A stretch of 64,000 bases of DNA from Nereocystis luetkeana (Eukaryota > Sar > Phaeophyceae > Laminariales > Laminariaceae). Shown piece after piece: positions 21,096-32,575 of this stretch; position 1 is the stretch's first letter; each line of letters opens with the position of its first letter. The stretch lies in NCBI GenBank assembly GCA_031213475.1, contig JARUPZ010000019.1:3126770-3190769 (forward strand), written 5' to 3'. A program made the position numbers and the translations under genes. The notes beneath the pieces were generated by a model. That model ran no database searches and had not been told where the DNA came from. It saw only the letters and a program-made list of their open reading frames with translations.

Positions 21096-22064
21096 GCTAG
21101 GAAACTCTCAGAAGGAGACAGCAGTAATCACAATTCGAAAACATACATATATATCCTGTAGGCGCCATGCCTTGTCTTGTGGCGAAGGTCCTAACATGGT
21201 ATACATCACGCAAGACAACATAGACACATCTAGAGTGCTATGAGGGCTGCGTACACGAGGGGCTACTAAAACCGGGAGACGGAGCGAACAACGCGGCGGC
21301 TGGGAGACCTGTTCGTGGTGTGAATAATACCAGCAGGGGTAGCAAGGTAGTTCACTCAACAAAAACATACTCAAAGATGGTGCCGACAAGAAGATCCGCG
21401 AGAAGATCGGCCTAATGCGTGCATTTCGAGGTGGTAGATAGCGCGGGGCTAAAGCACTAGCGTGTGCAACTCGGCCTACAGCAACGACATCAAAAGTGGT
21501 GTCGTTCTGTCAGAGTAGATGGCAGGGGGGCGCATGGAACACCGAACGAACGAGAAGAAAGAAAAGAAGAGAAAGCGAAAACGAAATACCATCGGGACCA
21601 GGGGACTAACTGAGAGCTGGGCACAGGTCGGGGGAAATCGATCATGTCCGAACCACTATGTATGGCCGATAACTCAGCGGCTTTCCGGGGCAACAGTGCT
21701 ACCAGGACCCTACTTTGGCAAACATGGAAGAAACACGGGTGAGCTGGAAGCTCGGTATGGTCCTACGTCGGTGACCGTCTGAAACAGGGGCCGGTGGAAA
21801 CCGACGGAGGCCACGGTACAACCCAGGCTACGACACGAGTTTACCTCGGGGTAGTATTGCCGAGAATTGGCGTTGGGCTAGTCAAGTATAAACACAAATA
21901 AAAAATAAGGTATCGCTACGACACGGCGGCCCGAACGTAAGGAGGCAACACGGACGTGTAGGCGATTGGAAAAAAACAAAATGAAGGCGGGGGAGGGGGG
22001 GGGGGGGGGCGAATTTATTCCCAAACACGCCCTAAAACAACAGACAGAAACAAACACACCCAAG
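21096..22064. other. Region without a recognisable gene
   Basis: Frames at 21108-21389 (minus) and 21519-21782 have no recognisable domain. A G run lies at 21990-22009. Confidence 0.35.
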
Positions 22065-22205
22065 TGTCACGCGTCGACCCGTATATCCGGTCCGTTCCAG
22101 GGGGGGAGAGTGTTGTAAGGCTCAGAAGTGGTAGGCTATCGGTTAGCCTTTTACCTTTCTTTAGCCCAACGGATTAAGGCCTTAACAAATGGCGGCTCAT
22201 CAGAG
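22065..22205 (+). mobile_element. Family G fragments, tail then head
   Basis: CGTCGACCCGTATATCCGGT to GGGGGGGAGAGTGTT is the 3' end of one copy. AGGCTATCGGTTAGCC with CTTTAGCCCAACGGATTAAG is the 5' head of a second. Confidence 0.6.
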
Positions 22206-22435
22206 TGGGCTAGTGTTATGATACTGCCGTGTATGAGGCTGAAAGCCCCTTAATTACCTGGGTTGAAGTATTAGGATCGTATTTGTAGTACTTGGAAGGC
22301 GTATCTTAGATGGAAAGCCAGGGGTTTTTCCTGCGGACACGAGCTTGCCTCTCAGTCTCCGCGTACACGAAAGGAATAAAGCTGTTTTTCTTCCATCTCT
22401 AAGCAAACAACACAGGTGAGTTCCAACGAGTACCG

Positions 22436-22505
22436 ACGTAATAGGCAAACCTGTCCAGGGTAATAGGCAAACCTGTCCAGGGTAATAGGCAAACCTGTCC
22501 AGGGA
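22436..22505 (+). repeat. Tandem triplication, 23 bp x 3
   Basis: AATAGGCAAACCTGTCCAGG occurs three times in a row with no change, so the duplication is recent. Confidence 0.9.
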
Positions 22506-22879
22506 TACGAAGTGTCCCAACCCTGATCTTGGCATCACCCCAAAGAAGAGAAGTAAGCGAATGATAAGTATATGTATGCCCATATACGTACGTACAGAAT
22601 CTCAACATAGTAATCGAAACCGAGGGGACCGGAGACCGCATACGACAAGAAAAAGCGAAAAAACATTACGTGTGGCCTCCGACTGCCTCAAAATCAGGCG
22701 AAAACAGTTGAACGCTAGATACGGTACTTTAGCCAAATCCAGGTGTACCTGGCCATTTTCAAGCCAAAACAAAGTATGATGTGAGGCTGTGGTCAATGGA
22801 GGGTGTCGCGATTCAAACTCCAGCTTAGGGGTCGACAGGAATCGAGAAGGAGCAGGGGGGGGGGGGATGACAGACCCAC

Positions 22880-23960
22880 ACCGATGGCGTGGGGGTGGAG
22901 CTTGGATGCGGCTCTCGGAGGTAGACTTGGTGTGTGGGTTTCCTTTTGTTTCCGAGGTTTTCTTCTTTCGGGAAAGTTATGAGTGATCAATGTTGAAGAT
23001 CATGCTGTACATTGTCGGATGGCAAGAGAAATAACAATTTAAGAATAGAACGTAAATAGTACATTTGAGATGGAGGAGGGAGCAAAGACAACAAAATATA
23101 GAGTATGGTAGATAAATCATAGAGGGAAGTAGAGATAGAAGGTAGATAGACCTTGTGCATAGGCTTCCTTTGCTTCCGGGTACTTCTTGCTTCAGGAATG
23201 TTTTTTGAGTGATCAACGTTGGAGCTCACGCTGAACATTGTCGGATGGCGAGCGTTATAACAATGTTATTATCAATGGTATAGAGCTCTCAGCATGTGTT
23301 TTTTTTTCTATATTTTTTTAGTGTATACCTGTTCTTGGTCCAAAATGGACCGGGTATACCTTATTTTGGTTAAAACCATATTAACGTGAGATCCATGTTG
23401 CCCCGAGATTATCTGATGTATCATAAGGTGCATCACGCGCATCTGTCACATTTCGTCTCTTTCCAGGCTCGTTGTCCAGTCTGCATCCCAACACCTGTGC
23501 ATGTCGTGTATCCACGCCACACATACGAGTACAAGAGATACGAAATTATTCAGTTTTCGAGTCGAATCTTGCGCAGACCCACTCATACCAATATAAATAC
23601 TAATATTAATAGCGTGATTTCCTACGTGGTTTCCTTCTTTTTTCGCGGAATGGTCGTTATGAGAGTGATCAACGTGGAAAGCTCATGCTGCGCATTGTTG
23701 TCGGATGGCAAACACAATAGGCGTGGCGATGGAGCTTGGATGCAGCTTGGGATTTAAGGATAGAACGGAATGAGAAGGGAGGAGCAAAGACTGCAAATAA
23801 ATGGAGTAGACAAGCCGAAAGTTGGCACGGAAGGGAGGTAGACTTGGTGCGTGGGTTTCCTTTTGTTTCCGAGGTTTTCTTATTGCGGGAAAGTTATGAG
23901 TGATCAATGTTGAAGATCGTGCTGCACATTGTCGAATGTCAAGAGAAATCATAATAATTG
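22880..23960 (+). repeat. Diverged tandem repeat, four units of 230-450 bp
   Basis: GAGTGATCAA(T/C)GTT or close variants occur at 22981, 23207, 23663 and 23898. Three units share the upstream GGTTTCCTTTTGTTTCCGAG type of sequence, and all share the downstream CATTGTCGGATGGCAAGA-type block. A short inverted remnant lies at 44961-45015. Confidence 0.65.
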
Positions 23961-23993
23961 TAATCTAGGCTCTGTACGCACACTGTTATAAGG

Positions 23994-23998
<5 letters not shown>

Positions 23999-24035
<37 letters not shown>

Positions 24036-25914
24036 CTCACATTAACTCACAATACAATGCAGTCCGTGGTCGCAGGACAGGCTTCAATAACTCTGGAGTG
24101 GAAGAAATACCTCGGTAGTAAAACAGAGGCAAAAACAAAAAACATACGCACTCCACCACGGCGGACACCAGGGAAGCAAAAAGGAGACTATTAATAGCAG
24201 ACAAAAACCTAAAAAAGAAGATGAAGCGAAGCAAAATAAATAAAAAACAAACAGAAGCAGGTAGCAATACGCAAAAAAGGCGAAACGGACCATACTAACA
24301 GAGACACAAAGAGGTACAAACGGGAATGAAAGAAATATGAAAAAAGAGGGGACAAAAAAGCGATAATCACGGGCGGGGGGGAAAAAGAAAATACGAAAGG
24401 CAGGCACTGGAGCATACAGACACGCAAAGTTGCCCAGGTGGCACCATGCTAGTTACTTGGGTCTCAAAGAAGGGAGTGCATCATGACGATGATGGCCATA
24501 ACCAGGCTTCAGTCTGTTGGGCAGACCGACCCCCCCCCCCCCCCCCCCCCCCATCCCTCCTCGCCCCCCTTTCGCCCCCCCCCTCTTCCCCGCCATTCTG
24601 CGCACTCGCGTTGGCGTCAACGGCTGTGGTCGTGGTTGCAGCTATTCTATGCCGTCCTGCCGATGCCTCCTTCTCATCTGTATGCCATTTCCGCATGAAG
24701 GCCTCCGCCCCTTCCTCGATCCGTTGGAACCATCTGCCGGCTTTCTGTGCTGCCTCGCGCCACCCTTCGAGCTTGATGCCGAACTCCTTGAGGTCCTCCT
24801 CAAGGTACCTCGTCCAGTCCTACTCCTGCCCTCCGGAGTAACCCTTACCCCCAACCATCTCCCCAAACATCACCCTCTTCGGCAGACGCTCCTCTCCCAT
24901 GTGTGTCACAAAGCCCGCAAACAAGAGCCTACGTCTGCGTACCGTCGTCTCAACGCTCTCAGATTTTGTCCTGAGAAGCGCGCTAGCATAGGATAGAATG
25001 TGGTCTTCGCGCTTTCATTTTCGCCAGCCGATGCATCGGAGGAGCATCTTGTGGTGGACCTCCCGTAGCCTACCGTAATCAGTCTTGCTCGGGCCCCAAG
25101 TAACGCAACCGTAGAGCAACGTTTCGATCACCTCGGCTCTCAGCATTCGCACCTTCAGGCGTAGGCGCACACCCGGGCGGTCATAGATTTCCATCTTATA
25201 CCATCCGAAGCATGCCCATGCCCTCTGGAGTCGACGCGTTACCTCGACACTTCTGCCCCTCCAATCTGCGCTGATAGCCCCGCCCAGATACACAAACTCG
25301 GTCGTTTGTTTGTACACTTGGCCGGCTGCGGTGGCGGTGAACGGCACGTTCCCCCCATCTTTCGTTTGCAGACACATTATCTCCGTCTTGGCCTCCGAGA
25401 CCGTCAGGCCGAAAGCGGCCCATGCAGATACGATCACCGTCATCATCCTCTCCAGGCCGTTGGGTGATCTCGATACTATGCCCGCATCGTCAGCATAGAG
25501 CATAGCCCACAGTGTCTGGGCCTCTTTACCATTCCCCTGTCCGTCGGCGTGCCCGGCCCGTGCCTTCCCCCTCTTCTTTTTCTTCTTCTCCTGCTTTTGT
25601 TGGAGTTGCACCAAGCTGTCCGTGATGGCTTTATCAGCAGCGAAACGTTTCTCCGCCACACGCAGCACCGCTGTAAAAAACATGTTGAACAACAATGGCG
25701 CGAGCACACACCCTTGCCGTAGGCCCTGCTTCACGTCGAACATATCTGAGCACTCGCCGTCATCCAGCCGCACGCATGCTCGCATGCCGTCGTGGAATTG
25801 GCGGATAACGGTGAGCATTCTAGGTGGCACGCCAAAGCGAGCCAAGACAGCCCACAGGAGGGTTCGGTCGACGGAGTCATAGGCTTTGGTGAGGTCGACA
25901 AAGCACATGAACAC
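23999..25914 (-). mobile_element. LINE, 5'-truncated copy
   Basis: Near-identical to 28724-30616 but inverted. The 3' end (left) has a (GTT)n tract, which is an (AAC)n tail on the element strand, preceded by the shared CTCACATTAACTCACAATAC. The 5' truncation at 25914 abuts a family F SINE. Non-LTR elements often truncate this way during target-primed reverse transcription. Confidence 0.85.
25012..25914 (-). pseudogene. LINE reverse transcriptase, C-terminal half
   Basis: 299 residues start inside RT motif A ([20 protein letters not shown]). Motif B ([17 protein letters not shown]) and catalytic motif C (AMLYADDAG) follow, then the thumb. The Trp before motif C is intact, unlike in the full-length copy. 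A TGA after CIGWRK ends the frame, and in-frame coding-like sequence continues beyond it. The endonuclease and RT N-terminus are missing, so it cannot move itself. Confidence 0.8.
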
Positions 25915-26150
25915 CTATAGCTCAGTAGGTAACACCTTCACATTTGACGTCGTCCAGGTCACGGGTTCGAACCTCACTTCGAACGTTTCTTTTACAGAAA
26001 CGCTTGCGCGTGCACACCTAAAAACACACATCTCCCTGGATCGCCAGGTAATGAAACGAAGCGGGTAGGTCAGCGTACGGACGTATATACGGTTCCGACG
26101 CCCCACAGACCCCGCCGTTCAGAGGGGGGGAGAGTGTTATAAGCATTACC
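25915..26150 (+). mobile_element. tRNA-headed SINE-like family F, copy
   Basis: Head CCTATAGCTCAGTAGGTAAC holds a canonical pol III A box (TAGCTCAGTAGG) and GGGTTCGAACCTC is a B box 40 bases on. The body has TTTCTTTTACAGAAACG, GTGCACACCTAAAAACACAC and GGTTCCGACGCCCCACAGAC. The end is GGGGGGGAGAGTGTTATAAG. A cloverleaf does not close, so it is not a working tRNA. Confidence 0.7.
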
Positions 26151-26246
26151 TTGGGCTGGGTAATCGATCGATCTCTTACCCCTATAGCTCAGTAGGTAAC
26201 ACCTTCACAAGGGGTAAAAGACCGATCGATTACCCAGCCCAAGGTA
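26146..26246. repeat. Family F fold-back with A-box loop
   Basis: TTACCTTGGGCTGGGTAATC on the left pairs with GATTACCCAGCCCAAGGTA on the right around a loop holding TATAGCTCAGTAGGTAACAC. Its right arm was the insertion site of the full-length LINE. Confidence 0.75.
26209..26246. repeat. 38-bp target-site duplication, left
   Basis: AAGGGGTAAAAGACCGATCG through CCCAAGGTA is repeated exactly at 30617-30654, on both sides of the LINE. Confidence 0.85.
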
Positions 26247-26381
26247 GTCGTACAGAGATACTCTCCCTCGGCTGCTCCCCGGCCGGGGTGGAGCTCCGGC
26301 CTGCGGCTTCCCCAACACGTGCTAGAGCTCCCAGTGGAGCGCAGCCTTGACCTTTCTAGCGCGTCTAACTAGCGTTCGAGC

Positions 26382-27785
26382 ATGGTCGAGCCGGCGGTGA
26401 TGGCCAGCGATACGGCGGAAATTTTCCTCGCGGATTTTTTCCACGCGGCAGTTTTGCCTGCTGTAGCCGTGTCGTATCACCGTCGCGGAAAGCGCGGAAC
26501 TCGCAGCGAACGGAGAAGAGAGGCTAAGATCCACGTGAGTAAGCACCCCATTCGGCGTCATCTAGGAGATGATGGGCGTCGAGGCGCGATGGGATTGCTG
26601 CTCCCAGCACGTCGGAACCTCGGCACGAACCGGGCCGGGCGAAAAAACACGAAACGGAAGAAACCCACCGCCTGGGAAAAGCGGAGGGTAGAGGAGAAAA
26701 AACACGCAGCACGGAAGAAGAGGAGGCAAGGTCGGAAAGGTCGCAGAGAAGCTCGAAGGTTACGCTCAGATGCTAGGGCTAGGTACAGAGCTGGGGAACT
26801 CGTCGTGGGTACGTTCAATGTTCGCACACTCGCCTTCAACGGCAAAAATGGCATCGGCCACAGCGAGGTCATCATGAAGGTATGCCAGAATGAGGATGCG
26901 ATGTCGTAGGTCTCCAAGAGACTAGGCGAGACGGGCATAGCACGTTCACAGCAGCTGGATACACGATTATTTGCTCTGGAGCAGACGGCAGCAAAATACG
27001 AGAGGAAGGGCACCCATGGTGTAGGACTAGCTGTAAGGGAGTCTATTGTGGCAGGTGTGGGCAAGGATGGTCTCGAGGTGGAGTGCGTTAGTGCCAGACT
27101 GATGAAAGTTCGCATTCAACTTGAGGGCAAATCAAACGCTGTTTCTTTTGTTGTCGGCTACGCGCCGATACTGGATGCACCCGTTCGCGAGAAAGATCAC
27201 TTCTGGAACGAACTGAACAAAGTCGTCTCGGGGGTCCCAAGTGGGGGTCACCTAGTTGTGCTCTTGGATGCAAATGCTCGCACCGGCAAGCGAGAGAGCG
27301 GATGTGCCGGCAGTAAGGTGATGGGTAAATACGGGCGCGATGAATTGAACAACAACGGAGAGCGACTACTCCTCCACGCAGCTGACAACAGGCTTGCGCT
27401 CCTCAACACGTTCTTTGCCACACCTACTCGCGGAGTGTCGTACACTTTCCAATCTCCAAACTCCGGGAAGGGTCAGTGTAGGCTAGACTACGTCCTTACT
27501 CGGCAAGTTGATCGACGCCTGGTCCGCAACATGACAGTACGGAAACCACCAGAGGATCGGCATGAATCTGACCACAACCTCGTGGTCTGCAATATTCGCC
27601 TCTTGGGTCGGTTCGCGCCGAATCGGAGGGTAAAAACAGGCAGCGGAAAACGAGCTATTGATCTACAACGGTTGATGGCAGACCCCGGTCTCCGAGCGGA
27701 CCTCAATAGGGAGATAACCAAACTTCCCCCCCCACCGCCTGGTACAATTGGGAGTATCGATGATAAGGCAACTGCTCTAGTGTAG
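26382..27785 (+). pseudogene. LINE ORF: basic N-terminus and APE endonuclease, broken
   Basis: After a Lys/Arg-rich leader, GELVVGTFNVRTL starts the endonuclease/exonuclease/phosphatase fold. A TAG at 26907-26909 and a frame slip follow: GHSTFTAAGYTIICSGADGS reads in a neighbouring frame between about 26935 and 27000 before KGTHGVGLAVRES returns to the first. Later motifs are intact: VVLLDANARTG, GQCRLDYVLT and the catalytic SDHNLV near residue 400. A TAG at 27783-27785 interrupts the link to the RT. Confidence 0.75.
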
Positions 27786-27788
27786 ACC

Positions 27789-29138
27789 GTGATGTCGACT
27801 GCTGCTAAACTAGCACCTCATACCAGTCGAAAACAAGGGCCGCTGGGCTGGTGTACGCCCGAAGAGGTAAAAGCAGAGGTGCACTCACGATGGCAGGAGA
27901 AGGAAAATGCGAGGACGCAACTACGTGCTAACCCGGAAGACAAAAATCTGCGAAAAGCTGTGAAGATTGCCACTAAACAGCTCAAACGTGCGAGGACGGA
28001 CGGAGTGCAGAAGTTCTACGAGGAATACGTCCGTCAACTCGAAAGGCGTATCCAAGAAGGCGATCAGTTTGGGTTCTACAAGCACCTTAAGGGGATGAAT
28101 GTGGAAGGAAAGAGGACTTTCCATTCGCAGTACATCAGGGACGAGGAAGGTAGATTGCTACGAGACATAGGCCTCATCCGGGAACGATGGGTAAGGTGGT
28201 TCCATAAGCTGCTAAACACCAAGTCATCGACCCTCGACCCGACTATCGTCGATGAGCTCAAGGTCTGGCCCTCGTGCAGTCCGCTGGACGACGTCCCGTC
28301 TAGATTCGAGGTGGAAGACGCGATCAGGGCGATGGCGAACCGCAAGGCGGTTGGGCCTGATGGTCTCCCAGCTGAACTTCTGAAGGTCCTGGCCGACAAG
28401 GGAGACTCGGACACCTTGGGAAGCTTCTACAAGATTATCGTCGCTGTGTGGAGGGGAGGGGTCGTGCCGCAGCAATGGAAGGATGCAACGATTAAGGTGC
28501 TGCACAAGAAGAAAGACAGGACGGAGTGTGGTAACTATCGTGGCATTTCCCTTGTCGCGCATGCCGGCAAAGTACTCCTCAAAGTCATCGCGCACCGACT
28601 CAGCGACTACTGCGAACGGGAAGGCATCCTGCCAGAGGAGCAGTGTGGCTTTAGGCCCGAACGATCGACGGTCGACATGTTGTTCGTGGTGCGACGCTTG
28701 CAGGAATTGGCAAGGAAGAAGGACACTCCGCTGTTCATGTGCTTTGTCGACCTCACCAAAGCCTATGACTCCGTCGACCGAACCCTCCTGAGGGCTGTCT
28801 TGGCTCGCTTTGGCGTGCCACCTAGAATGCTCACCGTTATCCGCCAATTCCACGACGGCATGCGAGCATGCGTGCGGCTGGATGACGGCGAGTGCTCAGA
28901 TATGTTCGACGTGAAGCAGGGCCTACGGCAAGGGTGTGTGCTCGCGCCATTGTTGTTCAACATGTTTTTTACAGCGGTGCTGCGTGTGGCGGAGAAACGT
29001 TTCGCTGCTGATAAAGCCATCACGGACAGCTTGGTGCAACTCCAACAAAAGCAGGAGAAGAAGCAAAAGAAGAGGGGGAAGGCACGGGCCGGGCACACCG
29101 ACGGACAGGGGAATGATAAAGAGACCCGGACACTGTGA
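27789..29138 (+). pseudogene. LINE ORF: reverse transcriptase, N-terminal part
   Basis: 449 residues in the same frame as the endonuclease. Motifs in order: [49 protein letters not shown], motif [15 protein letters not shown] and motif [15 protein letters not shown]. It stops at TGA (29136-29138) where the truncated copy has TGG, just before the catalytic YADD. Confidence 0.85.
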
Positions 29139-29141
29139 GCT

Positions 29142-30161
29142 ATGCTCTATGCTGACGATGCGGGCATAGTATCGAGATCACCCAACGGCCTGGAGAGGAT
29201 GATGACGGTGATCGTGTCTGCATGTGCCGCTTTCGGCCTGACGGTCTCGGAGGCCAAGACGGAGATAACGTGTCTGCAAACGAAAGATGGGGGGAACGTG
29301 CCGTTCACCGCCACCGCAGCCGGCCAAGTGTACAAACAAACGACCGAGTTTGTGTATCTGGGCGGGGCTATCAGCGCAGATTGGAGGGGCAGAAGTGTCG
29401 AGGTAACGCGTCGACTCCAGAGGGCATGGGCATGCTTCGGATGGTATAAGATGGAAATCTATGACCGCCCGGGTGTGCGCCTACGCCTGAAGGTGCGAAT
29501 GCTGAGAGCCGAGGTGATCGAAACGTTGCTCTACGGTTGCGTTACTTGGGGCCCGAGCAAGACTGATTACGGTAGGCTACGGGAGGTCCACCACAAGATG
29601 CTCCTCCGATGCATCGGCTGGCGAAAATGAAAGCGCGAAGACCACATTCTATCCTATGCTAGCGCGCTTCTCAGGACAAAATCTGAGAGCGTTGAGACGA
29701 CGGTACGCAGACGTAGGCTCTTGTTTGCGGGCTTTGTGACACGCATGGGAGAGGAGCGTCTGCCGAAGAGGGTGATGTTTGGGGAGATGGTTGGGGGTAA
29801 GGGTTACTCCGGAGGACAGGAGTGGGACTGGATGAGGTACCTTGAGGAGGACCTCAAGGAGTTCGGCATCAAGCTCGAAGGGTGGCGCGAGGCAGCACAG
29901 AAAGTCGGCAGATGGTTCCAACGGGTCGAGGAAGGGGCGGAGGCCTTCATGCGGAAATGGCATACAGATGAGAAGGAGGCATCGGCAGGACGGCATAGAA
30001 TAGCTGCAACCACGACCACAGCCGTTGACGCCAACGCGAGTGCGCAGAATGGCGGGGAAGAGGGGGGGGGGCGAAAGGGGGACGAGGGGGGATGGGGGGG
30101 GAGGGGGGGGAGTCGGTCTGCCCAACAGACTGAAGCCTGGTTATGGCCATCATCGTCATGA
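29142..30161 (+). pseudogene. LINE ORF: RT motif C, thumb and C-terminal domain
   Basis: [10 protein letters not shown] opens the frame. It stops at TGA (29628-29630) after CIGWRK, and the same frame then runs on for about 175 residues (LLFAGFVTRMGEERLPKRVM, WMRYLEEDLKEFGIK, RWFQRVEEGAEAFMRKW), typical C-terminal LINE sequence. The truncated copy has the same TGA, so it predates both insertions. Confidence 0.75.
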
Positions 30162-30616
30162 TGCACTCCCTTCTTTGAGACCCAAGTAACTAGCATGGTG
30201 CCACCTGGGCAACTTTGCGTGTCTGTATGCTCCAGTGCCTGCCTTTCGTATTTTCTTTTTCCCCCCCGCCCGTGATTATCGCTTTTTTGCCCCCTCTTTT
30301 TTTCATATTTCTTTCATTCCCGTTTGTACCTCTTTGTGTCTCTGTTAGTATGGTCCGTTTTGCCTTTTTTGCGTGTTGCTACCTGCTTCTGTTTGTTTTT
30401 TATTTATTTTGCTTCGCTTCATCTTCTTTTTTAGGTTTTTGTCTGCTATTAATAGTCTCCTTTTTGCTTCCCTGGTGTCCGCAGTGGCGGAGTGCGTATG
30501 TTTTTTGTCTTTGCCTCTGTTTTACTACCGAGGTATTTCTTCCACTCCAGAGTTATTGAAGCCTGTCCTGCGACCACGAACCGCATTGTATTGTGAGTTA
30601 ATGTGAGAACAACAAC

Positions 30617-30654
30617 AAGGGGTAAAAGACCGATCGATTACCCAGCCCAAGGTA
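30617..30654. repeat. 38-bp target-site duplication, right
   Basis: Exact direct copy of 26209-26246. It follows the LINE's AACAAC tail and continues into ATCCTTATAACACC, the rest of the fold-back arm. Confidence 0.85.
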
Positions 30655-30706
30655 ATCCTTATAACACCCTATAGCTGAGTAGGTAACACCTTCACATTTG
30701 GCGTCG
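30655..30706 (+). repeat. Remaining fold-back arm and family F head
   Basis: ATCCTTATAACACC closes the interrupted fold-back. CCTATAGCTGAGTAGGTAAC is a second F head with one change in the A box, joined to a GTCGTCGGCAGGACG stretch known from family G. Confidence 0.55.
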
Positions 30707-31934
30707 TCGGCAGGACGATGGCTTCCATTTCTGAGGTAAAAACGAACTGAATGCCTTGTTTGAGCAGGGCGTTAATGGGACGGAGCCGAGTGGAAAGGTT
30801 CTTCAGGAATTTCCGGTAGTATCCGATGCCGCCTAGAAGTGAGCGCACCTGCTTGGTGTTCGTAGGCATGAGCATCTGGGTGAGTGCGGCTACCTTGTCG
30901 GCATTAGGGCTAACACCGGCGGAGGAAATAGTGTGTCCCAAGAAGTCAGCGCTGGTAGCACCAAGTTTGGCTTTCGAAGGAGAGAGCTTGAGATTGTGTT
31001 TCCGAAGGCGTTCAAATAGGGAGCGGATGTTGGCGACGTGAGCCGCGGGGTCGGGGTCGAAAACTATGACGTCGTCGAGGTAGGCCGCTACACGGTTAAG
31101 GTCTTTGATGACCTCGTTGATGACCTTCACAAACCATCCAGGCGCGGCGCTGTTTCCTTGAGGCATGACGAGCCACTCGAAGAGTCGGGTGGGCGTGCAG
31201 AAGGCAGTAAGCGGTATAGTGTCCTTGTCGATGGTGATTTGGTGGAACGAAGACACTAGATCGAACAAGGAGAAGATGCGGCCTTTGCCAAGGGAGTCGA
31301 GGACCTCGTCAACGCGGGGGATGGGCAGTTGGCCCAGGGAGCTGATGGCGTTAAGCTCTTTGTAGCTCACCGTTATCCGGACATTGCCGTCTTTCTTAGG
31401 AATGGCGACCATAGGGCTGGCGTACGGGGACGTGGAGTGTTGGATCAGACCGGCAGCCAGATATTGGTCGAGCACAGCGTTGGCGAGGATAGGGTTGATG
31501 CGGTAAGGGCGGGAATATACGGGGGCACTATCCGGGGGGATGGAAATCTTGAACGGAATAAGGGAGCACGAGCCGAAGTCGGTTTTGGACGTGGAGAAAA
31601 CGTCGGGGAACTCGCAAAGAACTTCCCCTTGCGTTGTGATGACCGAAGGAGACCAACCAGAGCCGCGGAGGTCAAAGGAGACGTCACGAAGGTGCAGCGG
31701 GAGTTGGTCCCAGACGCGGAGAAAGCTGGTTCGTTTGTCAACAGTCAGACGTCCCAAGAGTTGGTTACAAGGGGTTTTGGGGGGGTCAGCCGGAGGTGTA
31801 TCGTCGTCGTGTACGGGAATGTTGTCGTGCAGGGCGTGGACGTCGATAACAGCGGAGGCTGGAGGTGACGTCGTGGGGAGAACTTGCAGTGCTGAAATCG
31901 GAATTTGTATGAGGTGAGAAGGGGAGGTCCCCAA
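30669..31934 (-). pseudogene. Ty3/Gypsy reverse transcriptase, truncated
   Basis: The frame is open for 421 codons. RT motifs appear in order: SPYASPMVAIPKKDGNVRIT, FSLFDLVSSFHQITI, TAFCTPTRLFEWLVMPQGNS, the catalytic YLDDVIVF, KAKLGATSADFLGHTIS and YYRKFLKNLSTRLRPINALL. The protein ends in SEMEAIVL, after which 16 residues come from SINE sequence, so RNase H and integrase are absent. Upstream residues (GDLLGTSPSHL) may be the edge of the protease region, and the ATG chosen is arbitrary. It is a dead fragment. Confidence 0.85.
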
Positions 31935-32185
31935 AAGGTCGCCTGGTTCAAGATCGGTGAATCCCGAGAGCGGGATATTCTGGTATCCGTTGGCGACGAA
32001 GATTTCTGTTTCGGAGGAGAGACCGTCGCGGGGAAGCGTAGTTCGTATTCACGATGCACACATTGTCTCGGTGACTACACAGGTCGCCATTTCGACTAGA
32101 TTATTGCGTTTTAGACTCCAGCTAGGGTCGTCAGGAATCGAGAAAGAGCGAGCAGGGGGGGGGGGGAGATGACAGACACACACTG
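30707..32185 (-). mobile_element. Ty3/Gypsy-type retrotransposon fragment
   Basis: Only the segment around the reverse transcriptase remains. No LTR, integrase, RNase H or gag is visible. It is cut on the left by F/G SINE-like sequence. On the right, GGAATCGAGAAAGAGC next to a G run also occurs at 22833-22861. Confidence 0.8.
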
Positions 32186-32189
32186 TTCT

Positions 32190-32575
32190 GAGGCTTAGAT
32201 TGGGTAGTGTGAAGGTGTTACCTACTGAGCTATAGGGGTAAAAGATCGATCGATTACCCAGCCCAGGGTAATCCTTAATTACCCAGCCCAGGGTAATCCT
32301 TATAACACTCTCCCCTCTGAACGGCGGGGTCTGTGGGGCGTCGGAACCGTATATACGTCCGTGCGCTGACTTACCCGCTTCGTTTCATTACCTGGGGAAC
32401 CAGGGAGATGTGTGTTTTTAGGTGTGCACGCGCAAGTGTTTCTGTAAAAGAAACGTTCGACGTGAGGTTCGAACCCGTGACCTGGACGACGTCAAATGTG
32501 AAGGTGTTACCTACTGAGCTATAGGGGTAAAATACCGATCGATTACCCAGCCCAAGGTAATCCTTCTAACAGTAG
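32190..32575 (-). mobile_element. Family F SINE-like copies, inverted
   Basis: A short F piece (TGTGAAGGTGTTACCTACTG near 32210) and a fuller copy (about 32299-32575) with the A box at 32508-32519, GAGGTTCGAACCC and CGTATATACGTCCG. GATTACCCAGCCCAGGGTAA is locally repeated at 32254 and 32279. Confidence 0.65.

Larger units (their letters stand above)
26247..30616 (+). mobile_element. Near full-length LINE (non-LTR retrotransposon)
   Basis: 4.4 kb: 5' UTR, one long ORF with an APE-type endonuclease then a reverse transcriptase, a C-rich or G-rich 3' UTR segment, and an (AAC)n tail. A 38-bp target duplication flanks it. The ORF layout and the APE-RT order fit RTE/Jockey-type elements; the exact clade is not determined. 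Three stops in the same frame and a pair of frameshifts make it dead as it stands. Confidence 0.85.

Noticed and set aside
22436..22505. CRISPR-like array from the three 23-bp repeats
   Set aside because: The repeats are directly adjacent without unique spacers and the genome is eukaryotic; it is a tandem triplication.
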